Shown in pieces: positions 35,630 through 47,591 of a stretch of 64,000 nt of DNA. Within the stretch, counting starts at the first letter, position 1; the number at the start of each line of letters is the position of its first letter. Origin of the DNA: Bugula neritina (Eukaryota > Bryozoa > Gymnolaemata > Cheilostomatida > Bugulidae); the NCBI GenBank assembly GCA_964035545.1, contig OZ037766.1, positions 4,813,722 to 4,877,721 on the forward strand, in the 5' to 3' direction. Under the pieces are notes generated by a model. That model had not been told where the DNA came from. It made no database searches and was given only the letters and a program-made list of their open reading frames with translations. The position numbers were made by a program, and so were the translations under genes.

Positions 35630-38600
35630 ATGTTATCCTTCACGTTGCCGAAAGCCTGCCTCTCTTTAGCCTGTCTCCTCATTATATCTCTAAGTCTATC
35701 AACAGCGTGTAATGACGTGGTGTGCGGTCCCATAGTAACCAAGTGTCAGCTGCTCAAATCATGTAACTGTGATGTCCCTGAAGGGAAGTCTACAGAAGAC
35801 TGTCCTTGCTGTGCTACTTGTGCAGCTTGTCTCCAAGATAAATATCCTGTCTGCTGCTCCTGTGTTGGTAAGTCACATGGTGTGGGTATTCTAGCCCCCT
35901 CCCGATATATAGCTTATTATAGTGTAAGTTCTTAGGCTATGGTGTATTGTGAACAATATAGCATTGTTTAAGTAGGGAAATGAATATAATCAAATTAAAT
36001 ATCAGTGGATTGGGACTAATTTTTAGGTTTTCTTATTTTTGATATTTTTCTCAATACTTTATTTTTATCGGTGGTGTTTGAGATAGTATCTGGAATAAAT
36101 AGGACTTTTATTATTGATATTATTATTATTACTAATTATTTGTAGTCAGACTAAAGTGAAATGTTATTTATATGGTAAAATATTACTATGGTAACAGTTG
36201 CAAGTAGAGCAAATCTCTATTAATTATTTATAGTTAGTAATAGAGTAGATTTGTTTGCAACCCATATATCAACTCAACTGCTTACATCAGCTTGAGCTTT
36301 AAAAACTGATGGTTTTGACATAAATTACACCAGCTGCTACTCTTCTAATGCTTTCCTATTGCCACTCCTAAGCTTGATATGCAGTAGGAATAACTAGTAA
36401 ACATTTTCTTTCTAGAGGCTTGACTTTTGAGTAGCGACTGAAAGCTGAGCAAAGGGGCTTCTCTGGTTTCTTATAATTGTTATTATTTGTGCATATCTTT
36501 TGCATAAACAGCCTAAATAATGTGTTATTGCTCTTAGCTTCATATTGTGATTCGTTCAGAAATATGATCTCTAAGCCACTCAGCTCTTAATGCAGTTCCG
36601 TTAGTTAATTTCATCAGTGCAACTGGAGTTGTGGGACACTCTGTGCGTCCCCTTAAATACCTCTGTAAATGTCTATGAAAGCCCTTAGTCTAACTGCCAC
36701 TTTGTTATTACAAAACTGTGTACACACAAAGGAGTAAATGTCTTATTCAAAGGTATTTCAAAGAGTTGGTGGTTGCAAAGTGTGGTGATTTTGCCCTCCT
36801 ATACCCTGGCCTAGGGCCTAGACCCTATAGCCTATATTTTATACTCTGTAGTGTAGAGATTATAGGAATAGATGTAATGGCACAGCATCGTATGCCAAGA
36901 CTTTACATAATCTTTCAATAGCCAAGTTTATTATTGTAAATGGAGGATTTCCCAATCCTTTCAAATTTAAAGGATTGCTCTATCTTGTCTAATAAATGGC
37001 CATTTAGGTCAAACACACATAATATTGTGTTTTTCTAAGCATGCATTGACAAAAAGCATTTGACCAAAGGTAGAAAAAGTTAGTTGAAGTTGAGGGTGTA
37101 GATTGGTAACAGCCAAAACGCCGATTTTGAAATGAGCTGGGAAATGTGACGTAACAGCGCCAGCATTCCTGCTGGTCACGTGACTATACAAATGAATAAC
37201 TATAGAAATATGACTGTGAGATGTGATCTTTCAGCTCGTAATTTGTATATTTATAGAAGTGCAAATGTGAATTATCTCAATCTATAGTTTTTTGACATGT
37301 TAAATAACATGTATGTGATAACATTAGGCCATATTTTGCTTGTAAACATAGAAAAAAGCATTGCAAAAACATGCATTCTTTAGGATGAATGCCTGCGATC
37401 GATCTAAACTAGGTCAGATTGTGCAATATTACAGGCGCACCAAAGCTGACCTATATAGCGCACTGTAACTGCTTGAGCGTTATTGGTTGATGTTGTGCCC
37501 AGCAACCTTGAATACTAGCGTTATAGTTAGCACGTGCAGCATAGTTACTGGCGTTCACACGTCACGTATTAGGCTATTCTTTTTCATGGCTGAAAATTTT
37601 ACCTCCCTCAAAATTGGAATTTTGAAAAGCTGTTTTCTAGGCACATATTCCTTTGCAAAGCCACAATTGTTTGCATACACATTAGATTAAAGTTCATAAT
37701 TATAATGTGATTGTAATAAACTAAGATAGAGCAATCCTTTAAAAAGCTGCTCTGTGACCACCAGCTGCTAAATAATAAATTATTATTTATTTATTTTTAA
37801 GTTTTTTATAAAAAATTGGAGTTTTTATTTAAACAAAATATATATTTTATCTAGATTTTAAAATCTTTATTAAGCATACTTTGTAACACATTGTTTATTA
37901 ATTAATTATTAATTCAATTTTTAGGCATGTGTGAGCCTCCAGAGATAGTGCAGGGTGCAGTTAACTCCAGCTCTGTGGAGGAGCTGCGTGACCCTATACC
38001 TGGGCTATTTGCTGCCTTGACCACTGCCGGTGACGCCACTAATGACATGTGGAGTGTTGTTACCTACCCGGCCTATGAAAGTTTACTAAATCATAAAAAC
38101 TTTGGAGTCTCAGTTGATAAAGGTATAGAGATTTCTTATTCATTCACCTTCACACTACATACATTTCTACGTCCGTACTTTGTTTCACAAATTGACACAC
38201 ACAGAGTTTGCTTTACCCTTAGATCACAAAATATCAATATATTACAATAAATTTGGTGAATTTAGTGATATAGTTATTGTGAGGTGAGCAATAGGCACTC
38301 AGAGATATTGCAAGTCTTACTTGCAAGCACCTTACAAGCACCTGACTAACCAGTCAAATCCTAGAAGGCTGCAGTTACTCAAAGTTTCATAGTGAATAAT
38401 GTTTTGACACTTGAGTATCAACTTTTTCTGAAACTGCCAAAATTAAGCATAGATGACTACTCATCACTATCACTTGGCTAGCACCTGACTAGTGCCATCA
38501 TTACTTGACAATAGACCAGCATATGACTGCTGTCTGTCACCTAACTTACATGACACCATGCCACTGGTGTTACTCAGCATATGTCATCCATGACAGGTGT

Positions 38601-40913
38601 TGTCAGGTGTGCTCACATGCCAGCCATTGAAAACACAGAATACTGTGTATTTTGAGGTAGGAAACAATTGAATCTCAATTAGTGTTGATAAAATCTGGAG
38701 ATCCCTCATCCTCCATCACTCTCATTTTATTATGTATAACAATGTGATATTAAGTGAGAATTTAGCTGTTGAATAAGGTCATGTAATTTAAACATACTGT
38801 AACTAATATTAGCATCACTGCTGTTATAACTTCGAGTTATAACTTTGGCATACAGCTAGTACGACTGGCTAATACTAACTGACAGATAACCTTTCATTAA
38901 TAGTTGGATTACCTTTAGCTTAGTTTATAAATAAATGTACATTAATGGTTTTACATAAGCTGTTTAAAGTAACCTTTACCTATCAAACAATGATGGACGA
39001 TATCATTAAATAGTGTAGCTGTGGCTTAGGTAGTACAAAATAAAGGGCAATAAAAATTTCCAACTGCAAATATAAATTATAATATAGCTATGACAAATTA
39101 TTTTTGTGAGTTATAACAACTTGCAGCTGGCTAAACAGCACTTTTACTAGTAACTGTGACTATACACTAGTAACTGTAACTATACATTAGTAACTAGAAC
39201 TATTCACTAGTAACTGTGACCATACACTAGTAACTAGAACTATTCACTAGTAACTGTGACCATACACATAACGACACAGGCAGGACTCTATAAACTTAAA
39301 TTATATTATATAGTTTATATACAATATTATATTATATAGTGTTATATACAATATTATATAGTGTTATATACAATATTATATTATATAGTGTTATATACAA
39401 TCTTATATAGTGTTATATACAAAATTTAATTTCTCATTCACTTCATGTCCTTAGAAGCAAACAAGGCAATTCATCTTCATTAGTGTCCTTAGTCTAGTAG
39501 TGAAAACACTTACCTTTTCCAATTCAACTGCCCCACAAGGCCTTGCAGGCCCTTCTTTGTATTTCACTAAATACTGTTATTCTTAAGTGCAGCATTAGCT
39601 ATTCAAATACCAATATTTTTCTCTGTAAACCTCATTTATTTATAAAGTGCAACACTGAAGCTCTGTCAAGTGCCAGGTGGCAGCTCAAGAGGGCTTCTAA
39701 TTCCTTCATACATTTATACTTATTAGGTCCTGAAACTTGCTCCTAGGAGTTTAACTTTGGCTCTGTGTGAGAATCAATAAGATGAATGGCTGAGAGTGTT
39801 TTGCTGTCTGTTAAGACACACCTCCCTCGGAAAGTTCATTCACTGTTTACTTAATGTATAATATATAGATATTATATATATAATAATATATATAATATAA
39901 TTCATTCCCTGATCAACAAGAAGTTTTCAGAAAAATTGATAAGTTTAATCTCGCCATAATGTGTTTACAGGTTGTCTGTCCACTTAATATTCACCAAATG
40001 CATTTAGAAAACTGTGAGAAGACAATTAACAAAGCTCAATAAACAGACCTATAAACCATTATATTCCCGTGTCAATGTCACGCACTCTCTGTTATAGAAA
40101 ATAATATGGTGAGCTACTCGTGGGATGCGGAAGTGCTGAGTACAGTGCAGATGGAGAACTGCTCCGTAGCGTTTGTCAAAGACTGTCTGCAGCTGTCCAA
40201 GTGCAAGGACACTTGCAGGTCAATGGGAGCCGCCAGGTTCAGGTGGTTTCATAGCAAGGTGAGTCATTGGGGGGCAACAGGTGCTTTCTCTCCCTGGAGC
40301 AACAGGTGCTTTCTCTCCATGGAGCAACAGGTGCTCTCTCGAGTAGGTGGTGAGTGGTATGTGACTATGACTGCAGATAAACTCCCATTATGAAGATTTA
40401 TTCACAGTGTGTTGGTGCTCTTCTGTTGTATTCACAGTGATATTTTGTTACTGTGAAGTGATTGCAAGGTGCAAGTGTTAGCAAGTGGCTAGTGATGTGC
40501 ACACTTTGAAACCACATTGTATGTTTTTGTGTCCAACAAAATATAAGAACTTTTAGGTCCGAACACAATTAAAATTATTTTTTATAGTCTTTTCAATTTT
40601 ATTTCAAACCTACTATTTGATTAAAGTATTTTGTTTATATATTTGCCCACAACTATTAGATATGTTGCAATACTAAGATGTCTGTAGTATGGCAGCAGCT
40701 GCCTGTCACTTCCTCCCAGTCTACTATAACACAATACATCAGCAAGTCAGCACTTTGTATTATAATTTAAGTCAGCACATTGTGTTGCAGGGCTGCTGCG
40801 AGTGTATAGGAGACGAGTGCATAGACTACGGCAAGAACCAACCCCTTTGTGAGAGATGCACAGATGACATGGTTGAACCCGCAGTACCTATTGTGTTTGA
40901 TGATGAACTATGA
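35630..40913 (+). CDS. TWSG1: Twisted gastrulation, secreted BMP modulator
   Basis: Four exons join in phase: 35630-35867, 37925-38122, 40098-40258, 40791-40913, giving 239 residues (vertebrate TWSG1 is about 223). The ATG directly follows an acceptor (TTCCACAG). A hydrophobic leader (LACLLIISLSLSTA) is followed by the cysteine-rich N-terminal domain, with CNDVVCG, KCQLLKSCNCD, CPCCATCAACL and CCSCVGMC. The second exon carries the conserved middle (VEELRDPIPGLFAALT). The last two exons hold the second conserved region, with NCSVAFVKDCLQLSKC, MGAARFRWFHSK and GCCECIGDECIDYG. In characterised animals the protein binds BMP ligands and chordin outside the cell and tunes dorsoventral and other BMP signalling. 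The cysteine pattern appears complete, so function is expected to be kept. Confidence 0.93.
36971..37738. mobile_element. MITE with TTAA target duplication
   Basis: The 768-bp element lies in the first intron of twisted gastrulation. Its ends are perfect 16-bp inverted repeats, AGGATTGCTCTATCTT at 36971-36986 and AAGATAGAGCAATCCT at 37723-37738, each directly flanked by TTAA (36967-36970 and 37739-37742). TTAA duplication is typical of piggyBac-type transposition. The interior has no transposase, so it is non-autonomous. It contains locally GC-richer patches with CACGTG-type palindromes (near 37177 and 37532). Confidence 0.85.
38270..39144. other. Second intron of twisted gastrulation, first part
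   Basis: No exon or repeat family is recognised in this part of the roughly 2-kb intron. The rest of the intron contains the minisatellites listed separately. Confidence 0.4.
39145..39267. repeat. 20-bp minisatellite, about six copies
   Basis: Copies of ACTAGTAACTGTGACTATAC and variants run head to tail within the second intron of twisted gastrulation. Confidence 0.85.
39301..39425. repeat. AT-rich tandem repeat (TATATAGTGTTATATACAAT)
   Basis: About five imperfect copies of a 20-29-bp unit of alternating A/T bases with a fixed AGTGTT core sit in the same intron, just beyond the 20-bp minisatellite. Confidence 0.75.
40273..40342. repeat. 25-bp tandem repeat, three copies
   Basis: The unit GCAACAGGTGCTTTCTCTCC plus five bases is repeated just after the donor at 40258 of the third twisted gastrulation exon. 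The reading frame stays open through it, but the family alignment places it in the intron. Confidence 0.8.
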
Positions 40914-43900
40914 ATATCTTTATTATTACCAACTCAGTTGTCTCCACCTGTACATTGTATCGCCTTTTATTTATTTCTATTCATTAAACTTGATATTTAA
41001 GTTTATTAAGAGCTAAAATTTTGTTGAGATCAATTGTCACACTGTAGAAGAGTTTTTACTATTTAAGACTTTGTAGTTATGTACTTGAAGACTTTTACGT
41101 ACTGTACTTGAAGACTTTTACGTACTGTACTTGAAGACATGTAAGTACTGTACTTGAAGACTTATAAGTACTGTACTTGAAGACTTTTAAGTACTATGCT
41201 TGGTTCATTGCATGAGTTTGATCAACTTGAAAATACTTGATCATTGTGTCAAGGTCAGGTCTAGTAACTAGTAAGACTTTTCACTCATATTGAAGTAGCT
41301 TAGTCCTTTGTCCAATTAGTCAGGACATAATTTATGTGTGCGCTTTACTTAAACATTTTGTGTGCATAACATGGAAGTAGTTATACATTGCTATGATATG
41401 ACAACTCCAACTACCCCAAACTCGATCACCATGTTCAGTTTGTGCCATATTTTCTCTCATGTATACATGTTTTATATTTTATCCTAATCAAATTATCATC
41501 TTTGTGCATCTTTCTTATCACTTTTGGTGAAATTAACTGTTACATATTTTAACTTCACAATTATGACTCAACATCCGAATTAATGAGTAATAAAACATAC
41601 AAAACATACTAATCTTGTTTTTATTCAGCACACAGCATGTGTAGTTAATACCAAAATGGTATATCGTCTGGCTTTGTTTATCAACTTAGGTATTATATTA
41701 TATGACTTTGAATTAGTCAAATTTGTACTTTAGTAAGTTAGGCAATGTTTTACATTTGTTATAATTGAAATTTTAATTGGAAAAATTATTTTGCTGTCTA
41801 ACAATGATGCGCAGCCTTACATGAATTAAAGATGCTTTGTCAATAAATGTAAAATTGTCAGCCAAAAAGCATTCAACTTGCATACATGTGCATGTACAGC
41901 TAGCATATTGGTGGTGAAGGGAACAAGCACAATGCAAGAGGAAAAAAAACATACGAAAAATTATTAAGCTCAAGTGTTTCAACTTCAGCCAGTGACTTTT
42001 CAAAATCTACCACATCACTTTTTAAAACAATTAGAAATCTTGAGGTCTGTTGATTCTAATCTCTATCCAACATAATGTATTTTACCTTACAGAATATAAC
42101 AAATTGTAGGATATAGATTATAGAAGAACACTTCAGCCATTAAAAAGTACCTTTCAACCATACACGACACACACATGCAAACAACACCAGTGTTTTTATA
42201 TAAACTGGTATTACAGTTTTTCTAATGCACTTATGAATTTTAGTCAATTAGGGAATTTATTGTTTTTTCAACTTTTTCAAGTTGATAACTGTCTTCATAA
42301 ATGATTTCACTTTATACATAAATAGGCGGTTTCGAGTTTTATTAAAGAGTTGTCCCATCTTTAAGTATGCAAACTAAAGTGAGGTTTAGAAATAGCCAGT
42401 AAATTTTCAGCTGGCGAGTCGGTAGAAGTGAAGTTTCACTTTCACTTTAAGTTTATGCAAACGAAGTTCAAACTCCAATGATTATAAAACTGAACGTTTT
42501 CTAATCATTGTGATTATCAGTAAGCAAACCAAGCAGTTTTCCTGCAAAATGCCAACGGCAACTTGAACATGAATTATCAGTCAGTTGCACATCGCTATTA
42601 TTTTAAATGTTTGTTTACCTTTCAACTTGTGCAAATCTTAGTTTTAGTGTTTAACTTCACGTTCAAGTCTCCAGGACTTACGTTTAACTTAATTATTAGT
42701 ACTAGTAGTAGTGAATCAGAATGAATTAAATTAACTTTTAGCTAAATATTGATGTTATATAATAAAGTAAATAAAATGCATTTAAAATTCTGTGGCACTA
42801 ACTTGCTCAGCCATTGGGTGCTTTGAAAATTCATACCTCAGAGAGTGAAGATTAGAATATTTATGTTGCTTTCTTTAAATATAGTAATAAAATTAATTGT
42901 AATATTATTAGACTTAGTGTTAATATAATAAGCTCATTACTTTTTTAACAGCAGCTAGTGATTTTTGTTTAACCTATTGAATATCACAGTCATATTTAAG
43001 ACATAAGACATGGCTGCTTATTGGATTACCTATTAACATTTATGTTTAACAATAATAATTGAAAGTTTACATTTTAATTTTAATGCTTTGCAACTAAGAT
43101 TGTTGTTAAAGCAAGTTGCATAAGAAGCATTTAAATATCTATAGGGAATTCTAATGATTTTGTTTAATTTTTGTAAATATATTTTGGTTGACTAGCATCT
43201 AATCATTTTCAGAGTAAAAAATCATCAAAATTTTTATTAAATAAATATTACATAAATTATCAAATATTAAATAAATTGTAAAATAGCCTTCTGTCTCTTG
43301 TTAGATGTAAAACTTGCAAAGTGTCATTTGACAGTATGTCTGCCTGAATGTGATGGTTCTTTCTACAAAATTGGATCACTTATTCTTTCTACAATATTCA
43401 GTTACCATTGAGACCAATCTGTATGCTGTTTTGTCTATTTAACATAGTTTTACTTTGATTATGATTGAATATCGATTATTGATATGGATGGTGATGAACT
43501 GCAATGGTAATATTTGCAATAATTCTTGTGATTTTGATTGAGTGTTGGGGTTTTCAATGACTAAGTTTTAAGAATTTGCTTCTGTAGTTTCAGCCTTCTT
43601 AAATACCAAATTTATGCTAGCTCAATTCTATACATATAGCACTTTTTCTTGTTAAAGCTTTTGAAATAAATATAAAAACTTACACAGTATAAAAACTTAT
43701 GCTGTGAGTGGCATATTTTCTCCTTATTAATATCTAAATTATAAATGTTTATATGCTACTAGTAAAAAGGATATAAACATAAGATTATGTTACTAGCAAG
43801 TGTTAATCTTATTAGTGTACTTGAATTCATGTTAGTGTTACTGTAAAGGTGGTCCACTTTACTGACTGGTTAACTTATTAATTTTAGACTAATCTACCCA

Positions 43901-43983
43901 TCAATGGTGTTTTATTTACGATTGGAAAACTTTTGATCAACAACAATCTACTCCAACTGTAATCTATACACAAGTATTATATC
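40914..43983. other. Intergenic between twisted gastrulation and the reductase
   Basis: About 3 kb of AT-rich DNA. A candidate ATTAAA poly(A) signal for twisted gastrulation lies at 40983-40988, and a 23-bp minisatellite follows at 41081-41192. The open frame at 41773-42003 on the minus strand has no coding features. Nothing else is recognised. Confidence 0.5.
41081..41192. repeat. 23-bp minisatellite, about five copies
   Basis: Head-to-tail copies of ACTGTACTTGAAGACTTTTA plus three bases, with a few substitutions in the third and fourth copies, lie about 170 bases after the twisted gastrulation stop codon. Confidence 0.9.
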
Positions 43984-46557
43984 ATGGCTACCAAACCTTT
44001 GAAAATAGTTTTGTTTGGTAAGTGTTGTTATAAAGTTTTTTTTTTACAGTGCTTTGATGTGATTTACAACATTGTAATGAAATAGTTTTTTTTATTCAAA
44101 TACATTTTTAACCGAGTAGAGCTGCAAGACTGTCTTTACTGAGTCTATAAAATTATTGTAATGTCTTTAAAAAATATTTGAAAAAGTAGCTTTAGCGTTT
44201 TATGATTCAGGTGCAACCGGTAATTCTGGACTTCAGGTGATTCAACAAGCTATAGAGAGAGGACATTCTGTAAAAGCCCTAGTGAGAACTCCTCATAAAG
44301 TTGAAATGCAGCACCAAAATTTGAAGGTCCTAGTCTATTTGCTATGTATAAAAATGTTAATTAATATAAACTTACATGCTCATATTTTATAAGATATTTA
44401 CCAACTTTAAAAAACTTTTGTAGCTGTAGATTTACGTGAGCAATCACGAGAGTTGAAGTCAGTTTCTTTTTGTGAAGACTTGTACACCTAGCACTTTTCC
44501 TGTCGTTATTTTTTTGTAATTATCATATACTGGGTTGTGCCTGTTCTAAAAAGCTTGTGTTGATAAAAAAATTGCAAATTTAATTCTCTTCGAATTAGAT
44601 CTTTTCCTTGCATAGATAAAGTTATCAATAGCAAATGTGTAAAATATATGACTGCTTTTGTTACATAAGAAACTTGTAATATATTTTTTAGGTTGTGAAA
44701 ACGAATATTTACGACGCTGAAGCACTTAGTAGCGAATTAAAAGGTATTTATTTTGAAATTAGTATAAGCAATCAGATTTTTCAGATTAAAGTATTTTGGA
44801 GTAAATATGAAGAGGTATGAAAAAGAGTGAAAGACAAATTACAGCTTGTATAGTAAACAGACAAAGTATAAAAGTGCACAGTAAATGTCATACATTGCTC
44901 GAGTTTGTAGTCTCTTCCTTTCTGTTCTCTCTCAAGTCAGCAGCTGTCTGTGTTTTGTAGACTGTGATCTTGTGCTTTCTTGTTTGGGTATTCGAGGGAA
45001 GATGCCTAGCGGTACCTCATTCTATTTAGATACTATGAGGTCCATAACCACTGCTATGAGGAAAACTAATGTTAAAAGAATTGTTGCCATGAGCTCCTGG
45101 GGCACTTACCGTACGTAGAGCTTTGTGATTCTTTATAATTTACCTTCAGCTGCCGCATTTCATATTGTGTAACAGAAAATATGTTGACAAAAGTCCTTGC
45201 TGGCCCCATACTCATCTATAGTAGAATTCTATGATATAATTTTAATAATATAATACAATTTTGATAATATAGTATAATTTAATGTTGTTGAAAATATTTA
45301 ATAACCAGGATAATGAAATAGCATTAAATCGTTATATTGTGAATAAACATTAATTTCAAAATGGCTTGATCTGATAACACATTTTTATTAAATTTACCAA
45401 TTTAACTAGCAGCTAATTTTTACTTATTATATATTTTTTTAAAATAAACATTATATACCTTAAGTTGATCAATTACTTGTAAGAGAATTTAATTGAAGCT
45501 ATTAACTTGCTTGATTTGAAAGTTTTTGTTTTGACTATGATTAGGTATAATTTGCAGATTGTATTTCATTATTTGAAGGTTTAATCAATGGATTTGCTCA
45601 AGTCATAAAAATGACTCAACTTTTCAACATCTAGCTACTTTGAGTGTTTAACTTTCATTTTTTATACATGTTAAATATTTTTGCCTATATTTTATACCTG
45701 TTTTACTTTGCAATCATTAACTTTGTGGAATTGTGGCTTATATGTCCAACACTTGCTAGTATATGTGTGTTGATTGACAGGGCACCCCAGCTCTTCATGC
45801 TTCATAGACTATGGGTTTAGATTTATCATAGCCCGTGTTCTGGACAGTATGAGAGAGATGGAGCTATTTTTAGAACATGATTGTCAGGATTTAGATTATA
45901 CTGTTGTTCGTCCGGCCGGTCTAACTGACCATCCAGTTACTGGTGAGTTTTCAAAACTTTCAATCACCATTTTTGTGATGTTTTTCACTTGCATGTACAT
46001 TTCGATTATTTGCTAGGAACTTACAATAATAATCAAAATTGCAAATTTTCACATCATAGTCTCTGTGGTGCCATAAATATTTGGTTTATTTAAAAATTCC
46101 CGCAGTTTAAAACTGTTTAAACAGCAAGTAACAGTGTAACAGTGATGTTTCTGACTGTGCGTGATTGTATCTATTTGCAGTGCTCAGGCACTAACTTTTT
46201 GGCAGTTATTCTCTCCTACTAATGTTATCAGAACTATAAGTTGTTTTTTTAATGTTGCACATAAAAGTGTTTTAGTCAGATGTCTAGCCTTGCCTTGCTA
46301 ATGATTCACGAGTCAAAATTGATAATGTCTCCAGAGTGCTTTATTCTCTCTTTTTATACTACTATAATTTTTACTTCACATTATTTTGCATGTGTGTTTC
46401 AGATAAAGAATTTAAAGTGGAAGTTGATTGCCCATGTGTGCCGCAGGGATGGTGTGGTTCTAACTTCTCTATACCGAGAGCTGATGTCGCTAGGTTCATG
46501 CTCGATACTGCTGAATCGTACTCTTTCCCCAAAACTTGCCTGTCAATTATGACCTAA
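43984..46557 (+). CDS. NAD(P)-binding reductase, BLVRB/flavin reductase-like atypical SDR
   Basis: Six exons join in phase: 43984-44017, 44211-44326, 44692-44743, 44961-45110, 45781-45942, 46403-46557, giving 222 residues (human BLVRB has 206). The start MATKPLKIVLFGATGNSG is the first beta strand and the GATGxxG dinucleotide-binding loop of a Rossmann fold. VKALVRTP follows, with the arginine that usually selects NADP(H). KRIVAMSSWGTY contains the serine that in BLVRB lies near the substrate, and DYTVVRPAGLTDHPVTG is the substrate-side loop. The C-terminus FSIPRADVARFML is typical of NmrA/atypical SDR proteins. The family reduces flavins or biliverdin with NADPH in the cytosol. The position recalled as the BLVRB histidine appears to be glycine here, so the substrate may differ. 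Confidence 0.82.
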
Positions 46558-47591
46558 TTTTGTATTAGCTGGCCGTGATGATCATAATTATTTGTATAGA
46601 CTAGAGACTCTTTATAAAAAAAGGTTCTATTTTGTTCTATGATTTTATAGGTGGTTTGTGGCACAGTGCTCATGAACTTTGACTTAATAGTAATTTATTA
46701 ATACTAAATTTAAATGAACAAGCATCTCTATTATCATTTTTACTTTAAAATTTCTATTGCACCATTGCCTCATCATTTGTCTGAAAATGCCTACTTTCAT
46801 TGAGATGATCAATACAATCATGTATTTTTTCTTTTAGAAAATTAATTCAAGCTTGTGAATCTTTATTTTATGCATCTTGAGGTTGGAATTCCCACTCATT
46901 AGGTCACTAATCAAAGCAATATATCATCAAGTGTCATGTGAGAAGAATTCTCTCCTAAATTTAAACATCAGCTAGGTTTGACCAGGGTAAATAATTTAAA
47001 ATAGTTAGTTTATAGTCGATAAATAACTTAACAGAGCACTAGTGGAATTTTAGTACAGCTTCCCTTCCTCACCAGAAGTTTATTAAATATTATGTTCTCT
47101 GCCATTACCCACTTTACCCCACCATTACCTCTCCTGTGATAAATCTGCATGTAGTTTGATTTGATATTCAATATTTTGAAATATATAAGGTGAAGTTCAA
47201 TGTTGGCAAAACTCATTTGGCAGATATGGTATAACATGTATTTGTATATTATCACAAAAATAAATAGCCATGCTAAAACAGTGAGTTCATTAAAAGCATT
47301 CAATTTATATTTACAATTTACAAAAGAGCATAAAATACATTGCCAAGTAACATCACGGAATGCATTTTATCATCAGTATAAATTATTATGTACAAATCCA
47401 GTCATTTTTCAAAGAAAGACATGCGCAACTACAAAAATATCACATTGTGAATAATTCAGAAAATATCACCTTAGAGCCAACATAGTAAAGCAAAATATGA
47501 CATATCAAACAAAATTTGTAAGTATAGTACAGTGTGCGCGTCTATAAAATTCAATAACAGTCAACGAATGTCAATAAAAAAAATATTGGAG
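46558..47591. other. Intergenic between convergent reductase and zinc-finger genes
   Basis: This interval contains the 3' UTRs of two convergent genes. Minus-strand AATAAA-type motifs are present but none is clearly preferred. Open frames at 47028-47303 and 47200-47454 overlap on opposite strands and look random. Confidence 0.4.
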
